Part shown: positions 16,647 to 27,200 of the stretch, piece after piece | Layout of the letters: the number at the start of each line of letters is the position of its first letter | Position numbering within the stretch: position 1 is the stretch's first letter | Source of the DNA: Candidatus Kerfeldbacteria bacterium | Lineage (GTDB): Bacteria; Patescibacteriota; Patescibacteriia; UBA9570 | Direction of reading: 5' to 3' | NCBI GenBank assembly: GCA_016182495.1 | Contig: JACPGK010000033.1 | Coordinates: 1-46,735 of the forward strand | DNA length: 46,735 bases | Program-made: the position numbers and the translations under genes | Notes under the pieces: model-generated | Told to the model about the DNA's origin: nothing | Database searches by the model: none | The model's input: the letters and a program-made list of their open reading frames with translations, nothing else

Positions 16647-17216
16647 ATGCAACCGCGTCTACATCATTATATTTCTTGGGCAGCTTTAGGCAGTATTATT
16701 ATGGCTAGTGCCATAGTATGGCTATGGCGACCACAATTGCAACCGTATCAACCACCAGAGCTGATTGTTCCCACCACTGTAGCCGTTGACCAAGATACTG
16801 TACCAGTAGTGACTTCATCAGTCGTTACTACTCCCCCAGTGTCATCGATAGCTAAAGCTGATGGCACCACTACTATTGAACCAACCAAACCGATTGCTGA
16901 TGGCATCACTACCGCAGTCCAATTAATCATCATTGGGCCAGGAGTGAATTTCAATGAGATAATCACGGTAACTGATGCTATCACCGTTCATCGCTTAATG
17001 AAGCAAGCCAGCACCCAGTTTAGTTTTACCTATCATACAAAAACGTTCTCTGATTTAGGAGTATTTGTTGACGGCTTAGCCGGTGTACAATCAAATGATC
17101 TGCCGGGCCGGTATTGGATTTATTCAGTGAACGGTAAAAAAGCCACCGTTGGAGTTGATCAAAAAACAGTCACTGCCGGTGATACTATTCAATGGAAATA
17201 TGAAGCCGAATATTAA
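16647..17216 (+). CDS. Membrane-anchored DUF4430 (transcobalamin C-terminal-like) protein
   Basis: N-terminal TM, then DUF4430-type domain ...GRYWIYSVNGKKATVGVDQKTVTAGDTIQWKYE; directly behind a B12 riboswitch. Confidence 0.8.
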   Translation: MQPRLHHYISWAALGSIIMASAIVWLWRPQLQPYQPPELIVPTTVAVDQDTVPVVTSSVVTTPPVSSIAKADGTTTIEPTKPIADGITTAVQLIIIGPGVNFNEIITVTDAITVHRLMKQASTQFSFTYHTKTFSDLGVFVDGLAGVQSNDLPGRYWIYSVNGKKATVGVDQKTVTAGDTIQWKYEAEY

Positions 17217-17249
17217 TAATTTTAATCTAACGTACTAACACATTTATTT

Positions 17250-18812
17250 ATGAGAAAAATTTTTTTCTTGTTCAATCTGTTGCTCGCTGCTCCGGTCGCG
17301 GCCCAGGCTACCACCTATACCAGCGTTACCATGCGGATTGAAGCGCCTGATGACACAGTGTATAACGATACGGTGTATATTGCTGATGATGGTTGTACGG
17401 TTACAGATAATAGTGGCGCCGAGCATGATATCATTGGACCAAAAGCGATCTGTGCGTTAGCGGCAGCAGCCGGAGCGGGAGATTTTTCATACGAATTAAT
17501 CGATAGTGACTATGGTTTGTATCTTAATGGTATTAATGATGATACTGGATCGGCCAGTGATTATTGGTCATTCGCGGTTGATTATGTGTTAGCCAGTGTT
17601 GGACTAGCCGATTATGATTTAACTGAAGGCCAAGCGGTGTTGTTAAGCTATGGTGGGTATCCCAACACGCCATTGCAGCTGACTGTTGAAAAAAAACAAC
17701 TGTATACTAAGCAACGATTAGTGGCTCGCGTGACTAAGTATAACGATACTACTGCTACATTTGAACCGGCGGCTGGAATCGCAGTATTGTTTGGTAATCA
17801 TCAGCGTATTACCAATCAAGCTGGTAAAGCTAGCTTTCACCCGCAACAACCAACCGAAGCATTCACTATCGTGGCCAGTGCGGCTGGCTATAGTCAATCA
17901 AATTCAGCCGAAGTACGAGTGTATCAGCATCATCAATCAACTCAAACCATACTGCGTACTGAACGGGAACAACTGGCTCAAACTGGTATGGCCTATTTAT
18001 TGGATAACGCCAGTGATAGTCAATCAATCACCGAATGGTCAGCCGTAGCCTATGGGGCGTTGTTAACCGCTGGGTTAAAAACTGAAGTGAATGCTACTGT
18101 GCAAGCAGCAGTATTAGCCAGTCAGCCAACTGTCAGTGATGGTGCCTCTACCTTGGCGCGGCATATTTTAGCGTTACAAGCATTGAAGATTGATGCTCGA
18201 GCAGCTGATGGCATTGATTATGTGGCGCGTTTAAAAAAAACCGAGAGTAACAATCAGTTTGGTTCGGTTGATTTCGTGAATGATGATATTTATGCCGGAC
18301 TAGCTTTATTAGCTGCTGGTGAAGCTTATACGTCACCAGCCTTAGCGACTGCCTTACAAGCGGCTAAAGCGGGCATTAATGCCGATGGTGGAGCATCCTA
18401 TGCTGTTAGTTTGCCAACCAGCGATGTGGATACCACAGCAGCGTTAGTACAGTTATATGCCGCTGTGCAGGGTGAAGACGATAGTACTGGTGTATATACT
18501 AATGTCGCTCGTCAAGCGGCCGTGCGCTATTTACTTGAGCAACAAAATTATGATGGTGGCTGGGGGTACGCTAATCACGATGATTCCAATACTTCCAGTA
18601 CGGCTCTCGCCGTACAGGGTTTAGCGGCTAGTCAGCACGCCCCACGGTTGATAATGAAAAATAAACGGACAGGGTATAATTTTTTAGAAAATCAACAGCG
18701 TACTTCAGGTGCTTTTCAGTACAACACCGCCGGTGACGCCAGTGTGGAAAGTTTGAATACAGCGTACGCTGTGCCAGCCTTGCTCAATATACCACTACCA
18801 GTCACCCCATAA
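17250..18812 (+). CDS. Secreted protein: DUF4430-like domain + Ig/CarboxypepD_reg-like domain + alpha/alpha-toroid (prenyltransferase/squalene-oxidase-repeat-like)
   Basis: Signal peptide; SDYWSFAVDYVLASVGLADYDLTEGQAVLLSYGG; C-terminal helical repeats QQNYDGGWGYANHDDSNTSSTALAVQGLAA. Confidence 0.75.
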   Translation: MRKIFFLFNLLLAAPVAAQATTYTSVTMRIEAPDDTVYNDTVYIADDGCTVTDNSGAEHDIIGPKAICALAAAAGAGDFSYELIDSDYGLYLNGINDDTGSASDYWSFAVDYVLASVGLADYDLTEGQAVLLSYGGYPNTPLQLTVEKKQLYTKQRLVARVTKYNDTTATFEPAAGIAVLFGNHQRITNQAGKASFHPQQPTEAFTIVASAAGYSQSNSAEVRVYQHHQSTQTILRTEREQLAQTGMAYLLDNASDSQSITEWSAVAYGALLTAGLKTEVNATVQAAVLASQPTVSDGASTLARHILALQALKIDARAADGIDYVARLKKTESNNQFGSVDFVNDDIYAGLALLAAGEAYTSPALATALQAAKAGINADGGASYAVSLPTSDVDTTAALVQLYAAVQGEDDSTGVYTNVARQAAVRYLLEQQNYDGGWGYANHDDSNTSSTALAVQGLAASQHAPRLIMKNKRTGYNFLENQQRTSGAFQYNTAGDASVESLNTAYAVPALLNIPLPVTP

Positions 18813-18830
18813 CTGTGCTATAGTAATACT

Positions 18831-19418
18831 ATGATTCATATTGCTAAAGATTTTTCACACCTGATTGGCCAGTTGCCTGGCATGACTGATAAACAAGTTG
18901 AAACTCATCTGGGATTGTATGCTGGCTACGTAAAAAAATTAAATGAAATTGAAGAAAAATTAAAACTCACTGACCCAGTCGATAGTAACTATTCCTACGG
19001 TGTTTTTTCGGAGTTAAAACGTCGAGAAACAGTCGCCTTTAATGGTTCGTATTTACATCAAAGTTATTTTGAGAACATGACTCCGCAACCATCAGCGGCG
19101 CGTGATGAATTAGATAAAGCTATTATCGAGGCCTGGGGATCACGTGAAAAGTTTGAGGCCGATATTAAAGGTTCAGCTGCATCTACCCCTGGTTGGGTAA
19201 TTTTGACCAAAAATCAAGTCGATGGTCGGTTACATACCTATATTATGTATGAGCATCATATTGGTTTTCCAATTAAGAACGATGTTTTAATGGCACTCGA
19301 TTGCTGGGAACATGCTTTTGCGATTGATTACGGAACTAATAAAGCTGCTTACGTGGATAATTTTTTGAAGGTGGTCGATTGGGAAGTAGTGGCCCAGCGT
19401 TATCAAACATTGCGTTAG
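18831..19418 (+). CDS. Fe/Mn-family superoxide dismutase
   Basis: LHQSYFENM, LDCWEHAFAIDYG metal-ligand signature; TATAGT 18819-18824 just before ATG. Confidence 0.88.
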   Translation: MIHIAKDFSHLIGQLPGMTDKQVETHLGLYAGYVKKLNEIEEKLKLTDPVDSNYSYGVFSELKRRETVAFNGSYLHQSYFENMTPQPSAARDELDKAIIEAWGSREKFEADIKGSAASTPGWVILTKNQVDGRLHTYIMYEHHIGFPIKNDVLMALDCWEHAFAIDYGTNKAAYVDNFLKVVDWEVVAQRYQTLR

Positions 19419-19476
19419 TTTTTGTGTTGGGCAGTTGTTATGTTTTTTTGAAAAATGTGTTATAATATGACACATT

Positions 19477-20571
19477 ATGTCTACGGTAGACCATGATTGC
19501 TTGATTGATTGTAAACTTGAAGAGGCTTCGTTTGAAGTGCTGATTGATAGCATCGATGAGGCTGTGATTATTTTACAAAATGATCACACGATTTATCACG
19601 CCAATCAAGCTGCTTTAAAACTCACTGGCTATCATATTAATGCCATCAAACAGAAAAATATTGATGCGGTATTACCGTTACAAGCCAATGATGAAGGGGT
19701 AAAAATTCCTTGGCCAATTCGGCATCCCAGTAATGGAAATGCTCGGCTGGTGATAAAAAATAACACCTCTTTGCCAATCAGTTACACGGCTTCAATCATT
19801 CAAAATACCAGTGGTGCAGCTATTGGTATTATGGTATTGATTCGAGATATTCGGCCAGCCAAAGAACTCACCAGATTAAAATCTGAATTTGTTTCAGTGG
19901 TATCACATCAGTTACGCACACCAGCCTCGGCGGTGAAATGGTATTTAGAGACGCTTATTGAAAATCGCCATGGCAACCCCATTAATCATTGGCAAGAAGA
20001 ACGGTTAAAACAAACCTATCAAAGCAATGAGCGAATGATTCATTTAATTAATGATTTATTGAATGTATCGCGAATTGATTCCGGCCGGTTTAATTTAAAA
20101 ATTGTGCCAGCAGCCCTGAAACCAATGATTATTGATGTCAGTAATGAATTAGTGCACTTTGCTCATGCTCATAATGTGAGCATTATCAACAGATTGGCTG
20201 ATAGTTTGCCATTGGTACAAGCTGATATCGATAAAGTACGAGAGGTGATTATGAATTTGTTAACTAACGCTATTAAATATACCAGCCCAGGACATCATGA
20301 AGTGTTGGTGACTGCCGAGGTGAAAGATCCACACGTGGTGTTTGCGGTGCACGATCAAGGTATTGGAGTGCCAGATAAAGATTTAGAACACATGTTTCAG
20401 AAATTTTATCGAGCTGATAATGCCGTAGAATCGCAAACCGAAGGTTCTGGTTTGGGGTTATATATCGCTCGAGAAATTATTCGCTTGCATGGCGGTGATA
20501 TTTGGCTAGAATCAAAATTAAGCCAAGGTACCACTGTATTTTTTTCTTTACCAATTAGTTCTAAAGCTTAA
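19477..20571 (+). CDS. PAS-domain sensor histidine kinase (no TM segments seen)
   Basis: PAS (EAVIILQNDHTIYHANQAALKLTGY), H-box FVSVVSHQLRTPASAVKWYLE, N/G boxes. Confidence 0.9.
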   Translation: MSTVDHDCLIDCKLEEASFEVLIDSIDEAVIILQNDHTIYHANQAALKLTGYHINAIKQKNIDAVLPLQANDEGVKIPWPIRHPSNGNARLVIKNNTSLPISYTASIIQNTSGAAIGIMVLIRDIRPAKELTRLKSEFVSVVSHQLRTPASAVKWYLETLIENRHGNPINHWQEERLKQTYQSNERMIHLINDLLNVSRIDSGRFNLKIVPAALKPMIIDVSNELVHFAHAHNVSIINRLADSLPLVQADIDKVREVIMNLLTNAIKYTSPGHHEVLVTAEVKDPHVVFAVHDQGIGVPDKDLEHMFQKFYRADNAVESQTEGSGLGLYIAREIIRLHGGDIWLESKLSQGTTVFFSLPISSKA

Positions 20572-20579
20572 ATTACTTT

Positions 20580-20987
20580 ATGCCTATTCAAGCAGATCAA
20601 TGCAGTGTTATCGTGGTAGAAGATGAAGCCTTTCTTTCTAAAATACTCTCTGAACGATTAGTCGACGAAGGTTTTCAACGAGTGGATGTAGCCGGTAATG
20701 GAGAAGAGGCTCTGCAAAAAATTAGGTCAAATCCGCCAGATATTGTGTTGCTCGATATGATCTTACCAAAATTAAATGGTTTTGAAGTATTACAAACTTT
20801 GAAGGCCGATGCCAAATTGAAAACCATTCCAGTATTGATTTTATCTAATCTCGGACAAGATCAAGATATTGAGCAAGCTAAGCGTTACGGCGCTAGTGAT
20901 TATATTGTGAAAAGTAATTTTTCCATTCAAAAGGTAATTAATAAAATTTATTCAATTCTCAATGCTCAAGGCCGACCAGTTGAGTAA
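20580..20987 (+). CDS. Stand-alone response regulator receiver (REC) protein
   Basis: VVEDEAFLSKIL, DIVLLDMILPKLNGFEVL, no output domain. Confidence 0.9.
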   Translation: MPIQADQCSVIVVEDEAFLSKILSERLVDEGFQRVDVAGNGEEALQKIRSNPPDIVLLDMILPKLNGFEVLQTLKADAKLKTIPVLILSNLGQDQDIEQAKRYGASDYIVKSNFSIQKVINKIYSILNAQGRPVE

Positions 20988-22638
20988 AATTTTGCGCGAG
21001 GCCGATTTAATCAACGTTACTGATTTAACGCAAGCGTTAGCCTATGCTGAACATGAACAACGCTCGTTGAATGATATATTAGTTGAGCGTGATCTTATTT
21101 CTGATGAACATTTAGGGCAATTGATCGCTGAATATTCTGGGTATACCTTTGTGAATTTGCGTAAAACCAGTATCACTGATGAAACGTTGCAGATTATTCC
21201 TGAAACCATGGCTAAAACAGCCAATGTGCTAGTGTTTGGTGCTACTACCGATGCTATTCAGATAGCCATGTCTAACCCAACCGATTTAGCCACAGTGCAC
21301 TTGTTGGAAAAGAAAACTGGCAAAACTGCTCAAGTATTTTATGCTACCGAGCGCGATTTACACGATGCCATGAATTTATATCGTAAAGGCCTAGCTTTTG
21401 AATTTGCTGATGTGATTCATTCCGAAGTTGGTCACGCTACTTCAACCGCCGCCGCTAATTTATCCGTGATTAAAATTTTAGACACTATTATTCAATACGC
21501 CTATCAGCAAAAATCTTCAGATATTCATATTGAACCAACCAGCGATACTGTGGTGGTACGGTTTCGGATTGATGGCGTGTTACATGATATGGTATCACTG
21601 CCGAAGCAGTTATTGGATTTATTAATTACCCGTATTAAAATTTTGGCTCGCTTGCGTACCGATGAACACCGAGCGGCGCAAGATGGTAAATTAGTGCAAA
21701 AATTGGAAGAAGAAGATCTCGATGTGCGAGTATCAATTTTACCGGTGGCCGAAGGGGAAAAGGCCGTGTTGCGTTTGTTATCCAGTCGATCACGTCAATT
21801 TGCCTTAGAAGATTTAGGCTTCAGCGAAGATGACATTGTGATTGTACGACAGTATATTAAACGGCCACATGGCATGATTTTGGTCACCGGTCCAACTGGC
21901 TCCGGAAAAACCACTACCTTGTACGCCATTTTAAAAATTTTGAATCGGCGCGAAGTGAACATTTCCACCATTGAAGATCCGATTGAATACGCCATTGAAG
22001 GGATTAATCAAATTCAGGTGAACGAAGCCACCAATTTAACCTTTGCTAAAGGGTTGCGTTCGGTGGTACGGCAAGATCCAGATATTATTATGATTGGTGA
22101 AATTCGTGATGAAGAAACTGCCAGTATTGCCGTAAATTCGGCCATGACTGGGCATTTAGTGTTATCAACCTTACATACCAATGATGCTGCCACCACCTTA
22201 CCGCGTTTATTGGATATGAACATTGAGCCATTTTTAGTAGCCTCCACTGTTAATATTGCCATCGGACAGCGTTTAGTACGGCGCATCTGTAGCCAATGCG
22301 TGATGAGTGTAGTGTTGACTGGAGCAGAACTGGAGGCATTAAAAAAGCAAATTGATTTGAAACGCCATTTAAGAAAAGATCCAAAAGAGTTACGCCTTTA
22401 TCAAGGCAAAGGCTGTGTGGCTTGTCACCACACCGGCTATAAAGGTCGGTTAGGAGTGTTTGAAGTAATGCAGATGAGTCGTACACTGCGAGATTTAATT
22501 ACCAATCAATCCGATGCTGATATTCTGCGACAGGCGGCTATTGCGGCAGGCATGACAACTATGTTTGAGGATGGCCTACGCAAAGCTTTACTTGGTGAAA
22601 CTACTTTAGAAGAAGTTATGCGCGTGTTAGTGGAATAA
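20962..22638 (+). CDS. pilB: Type IV pilus assembly/type II secretion ATPase PilB/GspE
   Basis: N-terminal MshEN-like domain, Walker A GPTGSGKTTTLYA, Asp box, C-x2-C...C-x2-C zinc motif. Confidence 0.93.
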   Translation: MLKADQLSKILREADLINVTDLTQALAYAEHEQRSLNDILVERDLISDEHLGQLIAEYSGYTFVNLRKTSITDETLQIIPETMAKTANVLVFGATTDAIQIAMSNPTDLATVHLLEKKTGKTAQVFYATERDLHDAMNLYRKGLAFEFADVIHSEVGHATSTAAANLSVIKILDTIIQYAYQQKSSDIHIEPTSDTVVVRFRIDGVLHDMVSLPKQLLDLLITRIKILARLRTDEHRAAQDGKLVQKLEEEDLDVRVSILPVAEGEKAVLRLLSSRSRQFALEDLGFSEDDIVIVRQYIKRPHGMILVTGPTGSGKTTTLYAILKILNRREVNISTIEDPIEYAIEGINQIQVNEATNLTFAKGLRSVVRQDPDIIMIGEIRDEETASIAVNSAMTGHLVLSTLHTNDAATTLPRLLDMNIEPFLVASTVNIAIGQRLVRRICSQCVMSVVLTGAELEALKKQIDLKRHLRKDPKELRLYQGKGCVACHHTGYKGRLGVFEVMQMSRTLRDLITNQSDADILRQAAIAAGMTTMFEDGLRKALLGETTLEEVMRVLVE

Positions 22639-22644
22639 TACGAT

Positions 22645-23859
22645 ATGCCCCGATATACGTATCAGGCGTTTAATACTCAAGGTGAGCCAGTCACTGGTGG
22701 TATTGAGGCCAGTAGTGCCGTAGAAGCGAAACAGGCCTTAGAACAAAAAAATGTCGTCGTACAATCACTGCGCGAAGTAGGCGCTCGGCAACGTTGGTTG
22801 TCGTTGCACCTATCGTTTTCAATTTCTACTCGTGAGCTAACCTTTTTTACTAAAAATTTTGCGGTAATGTTAAATGCCGGCCTAACGGTGGTGGAGGCTT
22901 TGATTATTGCCGAAGCGCAATCGACTGGTAAATTAAAAACAGTGTTACATAATGTATTGCGTCAGGTAGAATCGGGCCATTCATTAGCTGATAGTTTTGG
23001 TCGTTATCAGCGTTATTTTTCAGCTATCTATATTGATGTGATTCGGACCGGTGAATTATCCGGTAGACTGGCTCGTAATTTTGATCAATTAGCTAATCAG
23101 TTAGAAAATGATTTAGCGTTGCGTAAAAAAATTCAAGCCGCTTTAATTTATCCTATCATCGTACTGGCCGCCATTATTGGTTTGGGGATTATTCTATCAG
23201 TGTTTGTATTACCACGACTGACTCGTTTATTCGTATCGCTCCAAGTGCCAATTCCCCGTTCCACTGAAGTGTTATTGTGGATAGCTGACGCTATGTCTCA
23301 TTATTGGTATTGGTGGTTAGCGTTTGGCATTATGCTGGTAGTATTGACTCGATTAGCACTGATGCTACCAACCGTAAAAAACATTTGGCATCATTTGATA
23401 TTGTGGCTGCCGATTGTGGGCCCAATTGTACGCAATGTGAATATCAGTCGTTTTACCGCTACGTTAGGCTCATTGTTGCAAAGCGGCGTGCCGATTGCTG
23501 AAAGTTTAACCTCGGTGATGCATTCCTCAACTAGCTTGGTGTATCGTCGAGTGTTACGTCTGGCTTTACAACATATTGAACAAGGCGGTAACTTAGCCTC
23601 ATTTTTAAGCGACTATCCTCGCTTGTTTCCACCGATTGTTACCCGCATGGTGGCTGTTGGTGAACGGACTGGTCGTTTGGAGGGCATTTTACAATATTTA
23701 GGCAAATATTTTGATTTAGAAGTTGATGCTGCCACAAAACAATTAAGCGTCACGCTTGAGCCGGTGTTATTATTGGTGATTGGAGCAGTGGTGTTATTTG
23801 TTGGCATTTCTATCATCACGCCAATTTATCAATTTACAGCATCAGTCGGTAAACTGTAA
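22645..23859 (+). CDS. pilC: Type IV pilus inner-membrane platform protein PilC/GspF
   Basis: T2SSF-like repeats (ELTFFTKNFAVMLNAGLTVVEAL; TATLGSLLQSGVPIAESL). Confidence 0.92.
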   Translation: MPRYTYQAFNTQGEPVTGGIEASSAVEAKQALEQKNVVVQSLREVGARQRWLSLHLSFSISTRELTFFTKNFAVMLNAGLTVVEALIIAEAQSTGKLKTVLHNVLRQVESGHSLADSFGRYQRYFSAIYIDVIRTGELSGRLARNFDQLANQLENDLALRKKIQAALIYPIIVLAAIIGLGIILSVFVLPRLTRLFVSLQVPIPRSTEVLLWIADAMSHYWYWWLAFGIMLVVLTRLALMLPTVKNIWHHLILWLPIVGPIVRNVNISRFTATLGSLLQSGVPIAESLTSVMHSSTSLVYRRVLRLALQHIEQGGNLASFLSDYPRLFPPIVTRMVAVGERTGRLEGILQYLGKYFDLEVDAATKQLSVTLEPVLLLVIGAVVLFVGISIITPIYQFTASVGKL

Positions 23860-24275
23860 TGAACTATCTGCAAGTATTATTAGTATTTGCGATTATTGCC
23901 ATTTTAGCGGCTGTCGCTTCGCCATTTTATCTTCAATTTCAATCGCGGCAACAGTTACAAGCTGCTGCTCAAACCCTGTTATCAGATGTACGGGTCACTC
24001 AAGCCAAAGCCATGGAACGGTATCAAAACACTAGTTGGGGAATACGCTTAGAGGATAGCAATAAACAGTACGTGGTATTTTCCGATGCAAACAATTTTAC
24101 CATACCGTATGCCAATAGCATTACCATTAGTTCTCCTGACCAAGATGTTCAATTTAGTGCTGTTACTGGTGAGCCAAGTAATGGCAGTACTACAATTACA
24201 ATCAGTTCTAGTTGGTTACCGGATGAACCATATACTATTACCATCAATGAAGCTGGCAATACCGAACTTAACTAA
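23859..24275 (+). CDS. GspH-like pseudopilin lacking a canonical leader
   Basis: Hydrophobic N-terminus MNYLQVLLVFAIIAILAAVASPFYLQFQSRQQLQAAAQTLLSDVRVTQ. Confidence 0.7.
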   Translation: MNYLQVLLVFAIIAILAAVASPFYLQFQSRQQLQAAAQTLLSDVRVTQAKAMERYQNTSWGIRLEDSNKQYVVFSDANNFTIPYANSITISSPDQDVQFSAVTGEPSNGSTTITISSSWLPDEPYTITINEAGNTELN

Positions 24276-27200
24276 ACAGCCAGCTGGCATACTGCTGGTT
24301 GAATTGATTATTACCATGGCTGTGTTTGCAGTGTTGGCCACGGGAGCAATTTATTTTTTAACAGCCACGTTATATAGTAGTCAATCCAGTGCCCAACGAG
24401 CGGTAGCGTCGCACTATCTACAAGAAGGGCTCGAAGCCGTTCAACAAATTGATCAGATAGCTTGGAATTATTTAGCCGACCTTCCTAATGTTGAATATGG
24501 CTTGGCACAACGTGAAGGCGTATGGGAACTGGTCACTACACCTGATCACCCGGAAGATAATTCACGCTACACCCGAACTATTATATTTACTGATGTTTAT
24601 CGTGATACCGCTGGCGACATTGTACCGAGCACTGATGATGAAGCGACCTTTGATCCTCATACGCGCGGCGTCACCGTAACCATTGCTTGGGAAAATAGCG
24701 TGCTTGATACCAGTACTATCAGCGCTGATACCTACGTGACTGATTGGATTGCGACCAGCACAACCACTACTACAGCTAGTGCCTGGGCCAATGGTACACT
24801 CACCAACTTACGGATTAGTGCCATTGCTGATGGTGAGTTGCAAATTATTCAATCTCCATTAGAAATTGATAACATCACCATTAACGATACTTGGCAAACG
24901 TTTCCATTTGATAATACCTTTGATCACCCAGTGGTGCTTACCGCCATAGCATCAGCCAATAATCCTAATTCCCCAGTGACTGTCCGAGTGCGTAATATCA
25001 CTGCTACTGGTTTTGATATAAAATTAGATTTTCCGACTGATAACACCACACCGAGTACAACCAATTCAGAAATAGTCACTTATTTGGCTATTGAACCAGG
25101 CATCTGGGAACTGGGTGATGGTGCCACTAAACTGGAAGCCGGTGTGGTTGAAGATGTGTCGGCTTTAAATTGCCAAACTTGTGGTAGTTGGAATCGTGGT
25201 ACTGATATTACCTACCAGCATATCTATTCGACCAATCCAATAGTGTTTCATCAAATTGTGACCGATAATGATTCTGATTGGATTACCTCATTTGTATCTG
25301 ATGATACTTCGGCTACAGCCCCACCTGGCATCGATGGTTTCCAAGTAGCCTTGAACGGGGCAGAAGTAGTTACTGTAGATGATAGCCACGGGGCTGAAGA
25401 TATTGCTTATTTGGTGATTGAGCGTGAAAGAACCGATAGTTTTGAACATATTAAATTTGAAACCGATGCTACTGGTGATACTGTGCGTGGTTTTGATAAT
25501 ACTCCATATCGTCGAGAAAATTTTGATCAAACCTATTTTGGCGCTCCCCTGGTGTTAGCCACTCAAATGAGCATGGATGCTACGGATGGCAGCTGGGGCA
25601 AGGTTACCGGTATCACCGCCAGTCGGCTAGATTTGTATGTTGATGAAGATCAAACCAATGATGCTGAACGATCTACTACCACTGAAGATATGGGCTACAT
25701 GGCGTTTGCTCAACCAGGCACATACTATCTCAATGACGCTGATGTGGTGTACGATGCCCCACCGTTTGAAGTAGGCGTGGTTACTGGTACTACCACTGCC
25801 AACCTTGAGGTCGGTATCACCACTGCCTCTACCAGTTGGTCAACGGTTAACTTGACCAATACCTATACTACCCCAGTGGTCGTTGCCACCATTCAGGATG
25901 GCAACAATCCTGCTACCCCAGTGACTGTGCGGGTGCGTAATGCCACGGTCAATAGTTTTGAAGTACGGTTAGATATTCCACCAGATAATTTTAACCCAAC
26001 CAGTAGTAATGCCGAAACCGTCAATTATCTTGTGGTCGAAGCTGGGGTATGGCGCTTAGGCAATAGCGGTATTAAGCTCGAAGCTGGTGTGCAAGATAAT
26101 GTTAGTCGGGTGAACTGCTTTTCTTGCGGCGGTTGGAATAACGGCGTTGATGTGAGTTATACCAATGGGTATAGTGCTGCTCCAGTGGTGCTGCATCAAG
26201 TGATGAGCGAGCATGATAGTAGTTGGATTACCTCATTTGTATCTGATGATACTTCGGCTACAGCCCCACCTGGCACCGATGGTTTCCAAGTAGCCTTGAA
26301 CGGGGCAGAAGTAACGGCTAGCCATGAGGCAGAAGATATTGGCTATGTGGTGATTGAAGCCGAAAAAACGGCTACGGCCAATAGCGTGGCTTTTGAAACT
26401 GATACTACTGGCGACATTGTGCGCGGGTTCGACGATACGCACTACACCGATACATTCGATCATACCTACATAACTGCCCCAATCGTACTGGCCGCTCAAA
26501 CCACCAGTGATGCTACCGAAGGCAGTTGGGCAATGCTCGATAGTGTAACACCAACCCAAGTCACTTTGTATGCAGATGAAGATCAAACTCGTGATCGAGA
26601 ACGATCACATACGTCGGAAGATTTTAGTTACCTTGCTTTTGGCCAAGCTGGATCATTCACTCTCACTGACAATAATTTTTTGCGTAACCCTGTTACCGTT
26701 AATTTGGCACAATCCTATACTAATCCGGTGGTAATCACTTCACCCTGGTTAACCAGTGATACTAATTCACCGGTGTCTACCCGAGTGTATGATGTCACTT
26801 CTACCGCTTTTACTGTGCAATTTGATTTTCCAACTGATAATTTTTCACCTCGTAACACGACCTTTTCTGACCAAGTATATTATTTAGTGATGGAGGAAGG
26901 AGATTGGCAAATTGGTGATATGAAAATCGAAGCCCATCGCGATACCAGTAGTACAGTGGCGTCATCTATTTCCTGGACGGGTGATACTAAAAATTTTAAT
27001 CACCACTATAGTAACGCTCCAATTGTACTACATCAGGTAATGAGTCGTAATGATCCAACCTGGATTAGTTCATGGGTGAGTCAGCCGAGCAGTCGCACTA
27101 ATCCACCAACGCGCACTAGCCTACAAATTGCCATGAATGCAGCCCAAGTGGTGCCGAGCCGAACGCATGGCCCAGAAACCATTGGTTGGATTGCCTTTGA

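Noticed and set aside
25278-26313. 91-bp duplicate considered as a mobile element or CRISPR-like repeat
   Set aside because: Only two copies, in frame and in equivalent positions of protein modules; no terminal inverted repeats or transposase
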